Positions 1-9,657 of a DNA stretch of 64,000 nt are shown here, piece by piece. The position numbers were made by a program, and so were the translations under genes. The DNA is taken from positions 185,205 through 249,204 of the forward strand of contig JAHBYU010000005.1 in NCBI GenBank assembly GCA_019635775.1, written 5' to 3'. Source of the stretch: Rhizobiaceae bacterium. Its GTDB lineage: Bacteria > Pseudomonadota > Alphaproteobacteria > Rhizobiales > Rhizobiaceae. The notes beneath the pieces were generated by a model that saw nothing but the letters and a program-made list of their open reading frames with translations, ran no database searches and was not told the origin of the DNA. Within the stretch, counting starts at the first letter, position 1. The number at the start of each line of letters is the position of its first letter.

Positions 1-507
1 CTGGAGGTTACAACGAACGCAGCGCGGGCATTGGCCGACATCAATTATGATCCCCCAGCGAACCCACTTGCGCCGGGCGGGCAGGGAGACTGGCCCAAGC
101 TTCCCGGCAAGCGGGAGATGGTGGATCTTTCCAGGCCGGCCGCTCCGATGGCTGCATCCGCCTACCTGCACGACTATCCGGGACTGGCCTGGGCGGCGAT
201 CCGCCGGCTGGACAATAGCATCGGCGCAGCGCTGTCCTGGGACGCCGCGACATTTCCCTGCGCATGGCTGTGGTATGAATTGGAGGGAACGCCTGAACCG
301 CCGTGGCATGGCCGGGGCAGGATGCTCGGCATCGAGCCGAACACCACGCGTTCCGGCTCGGGCCTTGCTGACGCCAAGGCGCGCGGAACCGGGCTGCTGA
401 CGCTGGAACCCGGGGCGGAGCTTTCAACCGAACTCAGGCTTCACGTCTTCGAGCCGAAGGGCCGCGTGACTGGTGTGTCTGCCGACGGACGCGCCGCTAC
501 AGGCTAA
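1..507 (+). CDS. Aldose 1-epimerase-like protein, C-terminal part
   Basis: The frame is open from the first base of the window, so this is the 3' part of a longer gene. A TTG at position 31 is only an internal codon. About 168 residues are visible. The stretch with GIEPNTT, followed by a glycine/alanine-rich linker and LEPGAEL before the closing beta strands, resembles the end of galactose-mutarotase-superfamily proteins (aldose 1-epimerases and relatives). These interconvert sugar anomers in the cytoplasm or bind sugars. The last 15 or so residues look like a non-conserved tail. It converges with the ABC exporter on the minus strand, and the two genes overlap by 4 bases. The family call rests on motif resemblance only, and the substrate cannot be told. 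Confidence 0.6.
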   Translation: MEVTTNAARALADINYDPPANPLAPGGQGDWPKLPGKREMVDLSRPAAPMAASAYLHDYPGLAWAAIRRLDNSIGAALSWDAATFPCAWLWYELEGTPEPPWHGRGRMLGIEPNTTRSGSGLADAKARGTGLLTLEPGAELSTELRLHVFEPKGRVTGVSADGRAATG

Positions 508-1316
508 CGTTCGCTCCGGACATAGAGCCAGAGCGTCACCGGCGCGAGGATCAGCGTCAGCGCGATCGGCGCGACGAGCGCCAGCGCGATCTCTGTGGCG
601 GTTGCCGATCCGCTCATCAGTCCGCGCAACGCGGTTGTCATCAGCGAGACGGGATTCACATCCACGAAAGCGCGCAGCCAGCCGGGCATGGTGGCCGGGT
701 CGACCATGATGTTGGAGGCGAAGACCAGCGGGAAGATTGCCGTGAAGCCGATCGTCATCACCGTCATCGGTGTGCGGATGAGGAGCCCCAGCACCATGAA
801 GATCCACCCGATGCCAAAGCCGATGGCAAGCAGCAACAAAAAGGCCGCGACGACGCCTACCACGCCCGCCTCTGGCCGGTAGCCAAGGATCAGGCCTATC
901 GCGAGGATAATGCTGCCTGCAATCAGATGGCGCAGCATGTCGCCCACCATCAGGCCGGCGAAGGGCGCCAGCCGCCAGATGGGCAGCGAGCGAAAGCGGT
1001 CGAACAGGCCTTTGTCGAGGTCAGTCGACAGGCCCATGCCCGAATAGACCGAATTGAAGACGACGGTCTGGACCAGGATGCCGGGCAGGAAGAACTGCAG
1101 GTATTCGCGTGGCGAGCCGGCCAGCGCGCCGCCAAACACGAAAGTGAACAGCAGCGTGAACATGATCGGGGTCATGACCAGGTCGAAAAGCTGCTCCGGC
1201 ACATGCTTGAACTTGAGAACGGCGCGCCAGCCGAAAACGAGCGCATTCGAGAGCGCTGATGGAGGCGCCGGACGTTCGACGCGTTGCAGAAGCCGCGTGG
1301 AAGATGTGCCGTTCAT
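504..1316 (-). CDS. ABC-2 type transporter permease (DrrB-like)
   Basis: This 270-residue integral membrane protein has about six hydrophobic segments, the first near residues 44-66. Its layout is typical of ABC-2 permeases: an amphipathic N-terminus, GILVQTVVF in the second helix region, and a NPVSLMTTALRGL stretch before the last helix, as in daunorubicin-resistance DrrB proteins. It should form the membrane channel of an exporter for a hydrophobic compound. The start ATG is preceded by GGAGA and overlaps the end of the upstream ATPase gene by 4 bases (ATGA), so the two are translationally coupled. The substrate is unknown. Confidence 0.85.
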   Translation of the reverse strand: MNGTSSTRLLQRVERPAPPSALSNALVFGWRAVLKFKHVPEQLFDLVMTPIMFTLLFTFVFGGALAGSPREYLQFFLPGILVQTVVFNSVYSGMGLSTDLDKGLFDRFRSLPIWRLAPFAGLMVGDMLRHLIAGSIILAIGLILGYRPEAGVVGVVAAFLLLLAIGFGIGWIFMVLGLLIRTPMTVMTIGFTAIFPLVFASNIMVDPATMPGWLRAFVDVNPVSLMTTALRGLMSGSATATEIALALVAPIALTLILAPVTLWLYVRSER

Positions 1317-2332
1317 GCCGCGGTCTCCTTGCCCGTCTCGTCCGTCACGGGCTGACCCGTCAACGCAAAGAACACCTCATCGAGGCTCGGCTGGCCCATC
1401 GAGAAGTCGGAAAGCTCTATACCGGAGGCGATGAGTTCGGCGAGCGCTTCGTTGGCTTCCTTTGCGGTGCCGCCCAGCACGGAAAGCTCCGCGCCTTCAG
1501 TGCTGCGCTGGACGCTCTGGCCCAGTCTCCGTTCCAGAATGGCTGCGGCATCCTCCAGTTGCGCCTGATCGACGATCGAGACTTGAAGGAATCCGGACCC
1601 GGTTGCGGCCTTCAACTCGCGACTGGTGCCTTCGGCGATCTTGTGCCCGTGATCGATGACCGCGATGCGCGCCGCAAGCTGGTCGGCTTCTTCGAGATAT
1701 TGCGTGGTGAGGAGGATGGTGACACCGGACTCAGCCAGTCCCCGGATCATCTTCCAGACATCCTTGCGCGCCTTGGGATCAAGGCCGGTCGTCGGCTCGT
1801 CGAGGAACAAGACGCCGGGCGTGATAATCAGCGATGCCGCGATGTCCAGCCGTCGCCGCATGCCGCCCGAATATTTCTTTACCTGGCGGTTTGCGGCGTC
1901 GCTGAGATCGAAGGCGGCAAGAAGATCGTCGGCCCGCGCTCTCGCCGCGCGGCCGCGAAACCCCCACAGGCGGGCGAGCATGACCAGGTTCTCCCGGCCG
2001 GTGAGGTCTTCGTCCAGCGAGGCGAACTGTCCCGTCATGGCGATTGACGCGCGAACCTCGTGGGGTGCTTCAAGCAGGTCGTGTCCCATCACGGTGGCTT
2101 TGCCGGCGTCCGGCTGCGACAGTGTTGCCAGCATGCGCATCAGGGTCGTCTTGCCTGCTCCGTTCGGACCGAGAATGGCGAAGATCATGCCGCGCGGCAC
2201 AATGAGGTCGATGCCGTCGACTGCCTTCAGCTCGCCGAAACGCTTGACAAGCCCGCGTGCCTCGATCGCAGGCGTGACGGGAGATTGCAGATTTGCGGAC
2301 TTCAAGCGCCCGTGCTGGGAAAGATCGTTCAT
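1313..2332 (-). CDS. ABC transporter ATP-binding protein (DrrA family)
   Basis: This is the cytoplasmic ATPase partner of the DrrB-like permease (339 residues from the chosen start). Walker A GPNGAGKT lies near residues 55-62, the signature YSGGM near 154-158 and Walker B LFLDEP near 175-180. The C-terminal about 110 residues match the extension found in DrrA proteins and end in SLDEVFFALTG. A GTG at 2368 could add 12 residues, but neither start has a convincing ribosome site. The ATG at 2332 leaves the usual short N-terminus before the nucleotide-binding domain. The pair is expected to export a hydrophobic compound, with unknown specificity. Confidence 0.87.
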   Translation of the reverse strand: MNDLSQHGRLKSANLQSPVTPAIEARGLVKRFGELKAVDGIDLIVPRGMIFAILGPNGAGKTTLMRMLATLSQPDAGKATVMGHDLLEAPHEVRASIAMTGQFASLDEDLTGRENLVMLARLWGFRGRAARARADDLLAAFDLSDAANRQVKKYSGGMRRRLDIAASLIITPGVLFLDEPTTGLDPKARKDVWKMIRGLAESGVTILLTTQYLEEADQLAARIAVIDHGHKIAEGTSRELKAATGSGFLQVSIVDQAQLEDAAAILERRLGQSVQRSTEGAELSVLGGTAKEANEALAELIASGIELSDFSMGQPSLDEVFFALTGQPVTDETGKETAA

Positions 2333-2669
2333 CGCGGTCGATCCGGTTGGTAAGGAGACAGCGTCCACGAGGGCAGGCTGCGGCAGGCGGTCGCATATAC
2401 AGACTTGCGGCGTGTTTTGGAACTGCCAAAGCGACGTCGATGCATCATTGCTGACACATCAGGAATGTTGATAGATCACGGCATTCTGCGTGGCAGTGGT
2501 GCGGAGGGTTGAAAGTTTACCGTGCGTTGACGTGAGACAGGCATGCTTAGCACCGACGCAGGGACGCTAAGGCCCTCGCTTCGGTGGGACAGTGGTGGAA
2601 AACCCAGTCCGACAGGGCCGTCAAGCGGAGACGGCTGTTGGAGCGGCAAGAATGGGGGCTGGCTAGTAA
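2333..2669. other. Divergent intergenic region
   Basis: These 337 bases separate the leftward ABC exporter from the rightward acyltransferase and must carry both promoters. I see no long inverted repeat, RNA fold or credible small gene. Open frames here are shadows of the 5' ends of the neighbours. Confidence 0.5.
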
Positions 2670-4538
2670 ATGGTTAAGTACCGGCCCGATGTTGATGGGC
2701 TTCGTGCCGTCGCGGTCCTGCCGGTCGTGCTGTTTCACGCAGGCGTTTCCGGATTCAGCGGCGGCTTCGTCGGCGTCGATGTCTTCTTTGTCATCTCCGG
2801 CTACGTCATCACGCTGAGGCTGCTTTCGGACCTTGAGGACGGTCGCTTCTCGATCCTCGATTTCTATGAGCGGCGCGTGCGCCGCATCTTTCCTGCGCTG
2901 TTCTTCATGATCGCGCTGACGACAGTGGCGGCCTGGTTCATTCTTTTGCCGCCGAACTTCAACGACTACTCGAAAAGCGCCATCGCCACGGCGCTGTTCG
3001 GCTCGAACATCTATTTCATGAAGTTCTCCGGCTATTTCGACCCGAGCGCGCAGTTGCGTCCGCTGCTGCACACATGGTCGCTGGCCGTCGAGGAGCAGTA
3101 TTATATCTTCATACCGATCGCGATGCTGGTGACCTATCGCTTCCTCAAGGCCAGATGGCTTCTGGTCTTCATGCCGGTCGTTTTGCTGTCCTTCGCGCTA
3201 AGCGTCTATGGCTCCATGACCGCACCCACCGCGAACTTCTTCCTCCTGCCGACGCGCGCATGGGAACTGCTGGTCGGCGCGCTGCTGGTTCTCGCGCCGC
3301 CGCCAGTCTCATCGAACAGGAGTGTGGCCGAGGTGGTCGGCGCGGCTGGCCTCGGGCTGATCTTCTTCGCGGTATTCACCTATACGAAGGATACGCCATT
3401 TCCGGGTGTCACCGCACTGGCGCCGGTTCTTGGCTCGCTTATGGTCATCTGGTCGGGAACCGCGCACGGCACGCTGGTTGCGCGCGGCCTGTCCTGGCGT
3501 CCGATGGTCTGGACGGGCCTGCTGTCCTATTCGCTTTATCTGGCGCACTGGCCGATCGCGGTCTTTTTCCGGTACATCACTTTGCGAGAACCGACATTTC
3601 TGGAATCCGCGATCATCGTCGCCGCAAGCTTCCTGCTGGCCTGGTTTTCCTGGCGCTTCATCGAGCAGTCCTTCCGCGTCAAGGGCAATCCATTCCCGCG
3701 CAGGCGCCTGTTCATGATGGCGGCCGCAGCGATTGCGGTTGTGTCCGGCGCTGGCATCGCTGGCGTGATGTCGAACGGCGCAGCTTTCCGCTTTCCGGAA
3801 TTCCGCGAGGTTACGACAGCCGACAGGGATGAATGGAAACTCGGCAGGTGCTTTCTCGATGTTCAGCAGTCATGGACCGACTGGGGCGATGAGGATTGCC
3901 TGCTGACGAAGGGACACGCCGAGAACGCCATGTTGTGGGGCGATTCCTTTGCGGCGCACTATGGGCCGGGGATCATCAGAAACGCCGCTGAGATTCCTTA
4001 CAACGTGTTTGTCTACACCTCTTCGGGGTGTCCGCCGATCCTCAACTACTATTCCTATGCGCGACCTCACTGCCAGGAATTCAACAGTCACGCACTGGAC
4101 GTGATACGGCAGCACGACGTCAAGGTCGTGATCCTGAGCGCGCGTTGGTCGTCACTACGGTCACGCGGGCTCGATGGCTTGCGGTCCACTATTGATGCGT
4201 TGAAGGATATGGGCGTTAAAACGTATGTGATCGGACAGTCGGTCGAGTTCGGCGCGAGCGTCGACGTGCTCGACTACCGCTCGGGCAACGCCGAGACGGC
4301 GTCATGGTCCAGCATCGTAGACCCTGGCATCAACCGCGAACTGCAGGAGATTGTCGGAAACGAAGCCACCTTCATCGATCCACTCGCCTTCATGTGCGAC
4401 GGGCAGGCGTGCCTCTTCAAGAAAGGTGGCGCATTGCGCTATTTCGACTCCGGCCATCTGTCGGCTGCCGGTGCGACGGACGCGGTGAAGCTCTATTTCC
4501 CCATCGTCGGGTCCCCCAGAGTCAGCGAACTGGACTGA
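2670..4538 (+). CDS. Membrane acyltransferase with C-terminal SGNH domain (OafA/YrhL type)
   Basis: This 622-residue protein has an N-terminal acyltransferase-3 domain of about ten membrane helices. Family motifs are clear: RPDVDGLRAVAV with His23 in the first helix, GVDVFFVISGY at 35-45, RRIFPAL at 71-77 and HTWSLAVEEQ at 134-143. From about residue 380 it continues as a soluble SGNH domain with the GDS box (Ser426) and a DxxH pair (Asp593, His596), so the triad is complete. Such fusions pass acyl groups, often acetyl, across the inner membrane onto O-antigen, exopolysaccharide or other glycans. UDP-glucose dehydrogenase lies 131 bases downstream on the same strand, which fits polysaccharide modification. 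The acceptor is not known. Confidence 0.9.
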   Translation: MVKYRPDVDGLRAVAVLPVVLFHAGVSGFSGGFVGVDVFFVISGYVITLRLLSDLEDGRFSILDFYERRVRRIFPALFFMIALTTVAAWFILLPPNFNDYSKSAIATALFGSNIYFMKFSGYFDPSAQLRPLLHTWSLAVEEQYYIFIPIAMLVTYRFLKARWLLVFMPVVLLSFALSVYGSMTAPTANFFLLPTRAWELLVGALLVLAPPPVSSNRSVAEVVGAAGLGLIFFAVFTYTKDTPFPGVTALAPVLGSLMVIWSGTAHGTLVARGLSWRPMVWTGLLSYSLYLAHWPIAVFFRYITLREPTFLESAIIVAASFLLAWFSWRFIEQSFRVKGNPFPRRRLFMMAAAAIAVVSGAGIAGVMSNGAAFRFPEFREVTTADRDEWKLGRCFLDVQQSWTDWGDEDCLLTKGHAENAMLWGDSFAAHYGPGIIRNAAEIPYNVFVYTSSGCPPILNYYSYARPHCQEFNSHALDVIRQHDVKVVILSARWSSLRSRGLDGLRSTIDALKDMGVKTYVIGQSVEFGASVDVLDYRSGNAETASWSSIVDPGINRELQEIVGNEATFIDPLAFMCDGQACLFKKGGALRYFDSGHLSAAGATDAVKLYFPIVGSPRVSELD

Positions 4539-4669
4539 GGCGGGCTGCGACACCGCCGTCATCGCCCTGTTACCGGTGCGCGATAGAAAGCCGGGATGAA
4601 AACGGCTAGATAGTCTGCGATGTGGGGTAGGTCTGGGACGGCCTTTCCGCACGCTGAAAGGACCTTTCG

Positions 4670-6025
4670 ATGCGGATCACGATGATAGGCAGCGGCTATG
4701 TTGGGCTCGTTTCGGGCGCCTGCCTTGCCGATTTCGGCCACGATGTCGTCTGCGTCGACAAGGACGAGAGCAAGATCGAGGGACTCAGGAACGGCCAGAT
4801 TCCGATTTTCGAGCCCGGTCTCGACGATCTCGTCGCCAGCAATGTGGGCGCTGGACGGCTTTCCTTCACCACCGATCTGGAGGCTGGCGTCGAGGGTGCC
4901 GAAGTCATCTTCATCGCGGTCGGTACACCGGCCCGCCGGGGCGATGGGCACGCGGACCTTTCATATGTCTATGAGGCTGCACGCACGATAGCGCCTATGA
5001 TCAGGAATTTTACGGTTCTCGTAACCAAATCCACGGTCCCGGTGGGAACCGGGGATGAGATTGAGAAGATCGTCAAGAAGGCCAACCCGGCAGCAGACAT
5101 CGCTGTTGTCTCCAATCCGGAATTCCTGAGGGAAGGCGCGGCGATCGACGACTTCCGCCATCCGGATCGGATTGTCGTCGGGCTGCATGACGAGCGCGCC
5201 CAATCCGTGATGACGGAGGTTTATCGTCCGCTCTATCTCAACCAGGCGCCAATGCTATTCACGGGCAGGCGCACGGCGGAACTCATCAAATATGCGGGCA
5301 ACGCCTTCCTTGCCATGAAGATCACCTTCATCAACGAGATTGCCGACCTTTGCGAGCAGACGGGCGCGAACGTGCAGCAGGTGGCGCATGGCATCGGCCT
5401 CGACAAGCGCATAGGTTCCAAGTTCCTGCATGCAGGACCGGGTTATGGCGGGTCGTGTTTCCCGAAGGATACGGTGGCGCTGGCCAAGACCGCACAGGAT
5501 TTCGGAAGCCCGATGCGGCTGGTCGAGACCACGGTCGCCGTCAATACGGCGCGCAAGCGCTCCATCGCGCGCAAGATCGTCGCTGCAAGCGGCGGAGACG
5601 TCAGAGAAAAGAAGATCGCCATCCTCGGCCTGACCTTCAAGCCGAACACCGACGACATGCGCGAGGCGCCCTCGCTCTCGATCATCCAGGCATTGCAGGA
5701 CGCAGGCGCGCAGATCTCCGCCTACGATCCCGAGGGCATGCCGGCAGCCAGGACGATGCTTGAGGACGTGACCTTCGCGAACGACCCCTACGAGGCCGCG
5801 AAAGACGCCGATGCGCTCGTGATCGTCACCGAATGGAACGCCTTCCGCGCCATGGACTTCAAGCGTCTGAAACAGGTGATGAAGACGCCGCTGCTGGTCG
5901 ATCTGCGCAATATCTACCGCAAGGACGAGGTGAGGAACCACGGCTTCGGCTATGTCGGGGTAGGCCGCCCGACCGAGGATTACCTCAGCCCGGTCAGGCT
6001 GAACGTCAAGGCCAGTGCGTCATAG
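4670..6025 (+). CDS. ugd: UDP-glucose 6-dehydrogenase
   Basis: This 451-residue enzyme oxidises UDP-glucose twice with NAD+ to give UDP-glucuronate, a precursor for acidic surface polysaccharides. The Rossmann motif GSGYVGLVSG is at residues 7-16. The conserved lysine segment ELIKYAGNAF is near 204-213, and the catalytic Cys263 sits in GGSCFPKD. The length is typical of the family. An AAAGGA ribosome site lies just ahead of the ATG. It follows a membrane acyltransferase in the same direction, so the two may act on one glycan. The name rkpK is used for rhizobial homologues. Confidence 0.95.
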   Translation: MRITMIGSGYVGLVSGACLADFGHDVVCVDKDESKIEGLRNGQIPIFEPGLDDLVASNVGAGRLSFTTDLEAGVEGAEVIFIAVGTPARRGDGHADLSYVYEAARTIAPMIRNFTVLVTKSTVPVGTGDEIEKIVKKANPAADIAVVSNPEFLREGAAIDDFRHPDRIVVGLHDERAQSVMTEVYRPLYLNQAPMLFTGRRTAELIKYAGNAFLAMKITFINEIADLCEQTGANVQQVAHGIGLDKRIGSKFLHAGPGYGGSCFPKDTVALAKTAQDFGSPMRLVETTVAVNTARKRSIARKIVAASGGDVREKKIAILGLTFKPNTDDMREAPSLSIIQALQDAGAQISAYDPEGMPAARTMLEDVTFANDPYEAAKDADALVIVTEWNAFRAMDFKRLKQVMKTPLLVDLRNIYRKDEVRNHGFGYVGVGRPTEDYLSPVRLNVKASAS

Positions 6026-6060
6026 CGGCTCAAGCCGCCACGGCTCCTGGCTTCGGCGAT

Positions 6061-6894
6061 TCAATGGGAGAGCATGACCGGCAGCCTCAGGTCTGAAAGC
6101 ACGCCCTCAGTCGCACCCCCGAGAACGAAATCGCGCAGGCGCGAGTGGCCGTAGCCGCCCATGACGAGAATATCGGCGTTTTCAGCGGCATAGGCCTGAA
6201 GTGTCGCCCCGATGGGACCCTTTTCGGAGCGGATCGTCTTGAACGAGGCCTTTACGCCGCTTTCACGCAGTCCGGAAGCCAGTCGTTCGCCCGCCCCTTC
6301 ATCCTTCAGGGGCTTTTCGTCCGTCACCGTGACCACGATCACTTCGGAAGCACGCTCCATCAGGCGCCACGCGTCGGCCACGGCGCGCGACGCTACACGG
6401 CTGCCATCCCAGGCGATTGCGATCCGGTCGAGCTTGTCGATGGTGCAGGCCGAAGGCATGAGGATCGTCGGTCTTCCGGAACCGAAGATCACGCCTTCGG
6501 CAACCTGTCGGGTGCCTGGATTTTCCTGCTCCAGACCGACCAGCGCGATGTCGAAATAGCGGGCCAACTCCCCGGCCGCCTCGCTGAGCAGGGCGGGCGG
6601 GCTCCTCGACGCGGAGGTTGTGACCGCAATCGATGCCGCAGCTCCTTTTGCTTCCGCCAGGGACAGAAGCTCGCTGCCGCGCCGGGCGCTGAGCTTCCGG
6701 GCGTCCTTGATCATTTCGGGAAGATCCAGCAATGCAAGGGAAAGCGCATTGGAAACCTTCGGGATATCCACCTCCAATGCCACGGCATTCAGGTCGCCGG
6801 CGAGCAGCTTTGACACTGCGACCGCATTGGCGATCGATGTCTCCGATGCAGCGTCAGGATACGTGACGAGCGGCAGGAATGTCTTCAGTTTCAT
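6061..6894 (-). CDS. Universal stress protein with two Usp domains
   Basis: This 277-residue cytoplasmic protein is about twice the length of a single Usp domain. The C-terminal half carries the nucleotide-binding signature: GGYGHSRLRDFVLGG followed by ATEGVLSD. The N-terminal half keeps the fold but not a clear glycine signature, so it is probably a non-binding domain. A GGGAGGA site precedes the ATG. A single-domain Usp gene lies 28 bases upstream on the same strand, so both may be co-transcribed. The family is linked to stress survival, and no specific partner can be inferred. Confidence 0.85.
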   Translation of the reverse strand: MKLKTFLPLVTYPDAASETSIANAVAVSKLLAGDLNAVALEVDIPKVSNALSLALLDLPEMIKDARKLSARRGSELLSLAEAKGAAASIAVTTSASRSPPALLSEAAGELARYFDIALVGLEQENPGTRQVAEGVIFGSGRPTILMPSACTIDKLDRIAIAWDGSRVASRAVADAWRLMERASEVIVVTVTDEKPLKDEGAGERLASGLRESGVKASFKTIRSEKGPIGATLQAYAAENADILVMGGYGHSRLRDFVLGGATEGVLSDLRLPVMLSH

Positions 6895-6922
6895 CGCTTT
6901 CCTCCCGATGAGACGATCCGGA

Positions 6923-7372
6923 TCAACGCACGACGAGGACAGGGACTTCCGAATGCGTCAGCACTTCGGACGTCTGGCTTCCAAGAAGCAGCCGGCCAAG
7001 GCCGCGCCTTCCGTGAGACGCCATCACAATGAGGCTGCAACCTTCGGCCTTCGCCACGTCGATGATGGCCTCGGCCGGATGTGCATCAGGCACATGTTCG
7101 GTCTTTGCGCTGATGCCGAGCTTGTCGGCTGCTTCCTTGACGCCGGCGAGGACCTTGTCGGCGTATTCCTTCTGCCCTTCCTGATAGGAGGAAATGTCGT
7201 CCGGTCCCGGCACCCAACCGGCTCCGGCAGCGGTCGCGCTAAAGGGGAAGGGCTCGGTGACGGTAACGACAGTGATCTTGGCCCCAAGGCTTTTCGCAAG
7301 GGAAAGGCCGTGATCGACGCCTTTTTGTGCGAGTTCGGACCCGTCGGTGGTGATGAGAATGTGCTTGTACAT
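6923..7372 (-). CDS. Universal stress protein (single domain)
   Basis: This 149-residue UspA-type protein starts with the usual MYKHILITTDGS and has the ATP-binding signature ASHGRRGLGRLLLGS with SEVL near the C-terminus, the G-x2-G-x9-G-S pattern of nucleotide-binding Usps. The ribosome site is GGAG ahead of the ATG. It is probably the first gene of a two-gene stress operon with the tandem Usp protein that follows. Confidence 0.9.
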   Translation of the reverse strand: MYKHILITTDGSELAQKGVDHGLSLAKSLGAKITVVTVTEPFPFSATAAGAGWVPGPDDISSYQEGQKEYADKVLAGVKEAADKLGISAKTEHVPDAHPAEAIIDVAKAEGCSLIVMASHGRRGLGRLLLGSQTSEVLTHSEVPVLVVR

Positions 7373-7467
7373 GTTTCGCTCCGGTTTCGATCGCGCCTGG
7401 CTGTAGTTTATTTCAGATCGGGCACAATTCGTCTCATGAAAAAAGACCGCGAGCCGCCTCGGTGAGA

Positions 7468-7851
7468 TCAGGGTTTCTCCACTCTTGCGACCTGATAGGT
7501 ATGCATCTTTCCCGCTTCCTTCAGCGAGATGTATTCGCCGGTGACAAAACGTTCATCGCCGAGCCGGAAGCCGATTTCATCGTCCTGCTCGCCCTCTTCG
7601 TAGTCGACGTACCATTGCCCGCCGGGCTTGCGGCGAAGGCGGCCAATGCGATCTTCGGCCGATCCGAACTTGCGGACCCGGCAAATATCCTTGTGCTTCT
7701 TCCATTCGGCGGGATCAAGCCGGCTGTCGGCCTGAAGGGGCACGAGAAGGTCGTATCCGGCCATGCTGTCTACGCCGGGTCGCCCTGTTTCCCGCGCCAG
7801 AAGCAGCCGGACGTGACGAAAGGCGGGGCTGAGATCGCTTGCTGAGGTCAT
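7468..7851 (-). CDS. Conserved hypothetical protein
   Basis: This is a 127-residue soluble protein that I do not recognise. The frame opens further upstream, but the ATG at 7851 has a strong GGAGGA site six bases ahead, and the 50 residues before it look non-coding (arginine-rich, no pattern). The body contains WYVDYEEGEQDDEIGF and RFVTGEYISL, acidic and beta-rich in character. There are no signal peptide, membrane helices or cysteine motifs. It sits upstream of the two universal stress genes on the same strand, 95 bases away, so a shared stress role is possible but unproven. Confidence 0.6.
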   Translation of the reverse strand: MTSASDLSPAFRHVRLLLARETGRPGVDSMAGYDLLVPLQADSRLDPAEWKKHKDICRVRKFGSAEDRIGRLRRKPGGQWYVDYEEGEQDDEIGFRLGDERFVTGEYISLKEAGKMHTYQVARVEKP

Positions 7852-8103
7852 GGCATTCCTCCAGATTTCACGGCGAGCATATCTGGTCCTTGCACCCTTA
7901 CCTTGATCGAGATCAACGGAAACGCGGCCCGCGACGCCTGGTTCAAGTACAGATGGATATCGTCTCGATCTTCGCGACCCTTCTACCACTGGGGCTTGCA
8001 CTTCATGGTAGCATAAATGCCGAAAATCATCGGCGCCATCTGGTCCGACCAGATTCTACGCGTTAGATTGCCTCTGCGTACGGCGAGGTGTCGGGAGGAA
8101 TGA

Positions 8104-8961
8104 ATGAAGATCGGGTTCTGCATGTTCCTATGGACGACGAACGTCACGGACAAGCACCAGGCCTTGCTGAAGGACATCAAGGCGACCGGATATGACGGCG
8201 TCGAGATACCGATCTTCGAGGGAACACCGGACGATTACGCGCGCCTTGGCGACATGCTCGACAGGATCGGCCTGGAGCGCACCGCCGTCACCGCCATGGG
8301 CGACCCGTCGATGAACCTGATATCTCCGGATGGTGCTACCCGGAGGAAGGGCATCGCCTACATGAAATGGGCGATAGACTGTGCGGCCACACTTGGAGCG
8401 AGCCGCCTGTCCGGGCCGCTTCATTCGACGCTCGGCGCGTTCACCGGCGTAGGCCCGACCGCGGCGGAAAAGAAGCGTTCCGTCGCCTCACAGCGTGCGA
8501 TTGGCGACCATGCGGGAAAGCGGGATGTCACGATAGGGCTGGAAGCCCTGAACAGGTTCGAATGCTACCTGTTCAACACGATGGCCGATCTCTCGGAGCA
8601 TGTCGACGCCGTGGACCGTCCGCACATAAAGGCGATGTACGATACCTTCCACGCCAATATCGAGGAGCAGGATCCGATCGCGGCGTATACGGATCATGTC
8701 CGCAACATCTGCCATATCCATATCTCCGAGAACGATCGCGGTGTCCCCGGACGCGGCAATATTCCGTGGAAGAAGACATTCGCGGCGATCCGCAACAGCG
8801 GCTATGACGATTGGCTGACCATCGAAGCGTTCGGGCGTGGCCTGAAGGATTTGGCGGCGGCCACGAAGGTATGGCGCGATTTCGCCGAAAGTCCCGAGGC
8901 GGTCTACCGCGAGGGGTATTCCCATATAAGGAACCACTGGCGAAAGGCCGGGAGAGCGTAG
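8104..8961 (+). CDS. Sugar isomerase/epimerase (D-tagatose 3-epimerase-like TIM barrel)
   Basis: This 285-residue protein belongs to the xylose-isomerase-like/AP-endonuclease-2 TIM-barrel superfamily. The four metal ligands expected for ketose 3-epimerases are present in order: Glu147 (LEALNR), Asp180 (YDTFH), His206 (HIHISE) and Glu241 (TIEAF). The spacing matches D-tagatose/D-psicose and L-ribulose 3-epimerases. GRGNIPW at 217-223 is also characteristic. A GGGAGGAATGA ribosome site precedes the ATG. It stands alone between minus-strand genes, so the natural sugar is not indicated by neighbours. Confidence 0.85.
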   Translation: MKIGFCMFLWTTNVTDKHQALLKDIKATGYDGVEIPIFEGTPDDYARLGDMLDRIGLERTAVTAMGDPSMNLISPDGATRRKGIAYMKWAIDCAATLGASRLSGPLHSTLGAFTGVGPTAAEKKRSVASQRAIGDHAGKRDVTIGLEALNRFECYLFNTMADLSEHVDAVDRPHIKAMYDTFHANIEEQDPIAAYTDHVRNICHIHISENDRGVPGRGNIPWKKTFAAIRNSGYDDWLTIEAFGRGLKDLAAATKVWRDFAESPEAVYREGYSHIRNHWRKAGRA

Positions 8962-9076
8962 CCAGCCGCGTAAACAAAACCGAGACGATCCGTCACCTGC
9001 TTTGGCGACCACCTGATGTTGCGCCGCACAATGTCCGCTCTATGTGTGAGGTATCTCATGCAGCAGGAGCATTGCC

Positions 9077-9643
9077 GTGGCCCTTCGCCTCAACATCATC
9101 ACCGTCAGTACACGGCCCGGTCGTATCGGCCCGCACGTTGCGAATTGGTTTCACGAGGCGGCACGCGAGCACGGAAAGTTCGAGGCTGTGCCGGTCGACC
9201 TGGCCGAGTTTGACCTGCCGATTTTTGACGAACCGAAGCATCCGCGCCTGGCGCAGTACGAGCATGCCCATACGAAGAACTGGAGCGAGAGCGTTGCGTC
9301 GGGCGACGCCTTCGTTTTCGTCACGCCCGAATATGACTATTTCACCCCGCCGTCGCTCGTGAACGCGATTATCTATCTGAGCAAGGAGTGGGCCTACAAA
9401 CCGGCGGGAATAGTGAGTTATGGCGGCGTGTCCGGTGGCCTGCGGGGAGCCCAGACGACAAGGCTGCTGCTGACCACGAAGAAGGTCATGCCGATACCGG
9501 AAGGCGTTCCGGTTCCCCTGGTCAGCCAGCATATCGCCGAGGACAAGATTTTCCGGCCAACCGAGCCCGTTGCCGCCGGTGCGGTCACGATGCTCGATGA
9601 ACTGCATCGTTGGGCGAAAGCGCTCGGGCCGATGCGCGCCTGA
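9077..9643 (+). CDS. NADPH-dependent FMN reductase family protein
   Basis: This 188-residue flavodoxin-fold protein starts with the phosphate-binding stretch ITVSTRPGRIGP. The typical segment FVTPEYDYFTPPSLVNAI positions the FMN ring. YGGVSGGLRGA closes the flavin site. The start is GTG with AGGAG nine bases upstream; an ATG at 9058 is out of frame. Members reduce FMN, quinones or azo compounds with NAD(P)H. It converges with the formate dehydrogenase operon, whose last gene ends 14 bases further on. Confidence 0.88.
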   Translation: MALRLNIITVSTRPGRIGPHVANWFHEAAREHGKFEAVPVDLAEFDLPIFDEPKHPRLAQYEHAHTKNWSESVASGDAFVFVTPEYDYFTPPSLVNAIIYLSKEWAYKPAGIVSYGGVSGGLRGAQTTRLLLTTKKVMPIPEGVPVPLVSQHIAEDKIFRPTEPVAAGAVTMLDELHRWAKALGPMRA

Positions 9644-9657
9644 GCGGGAGGCGCTGA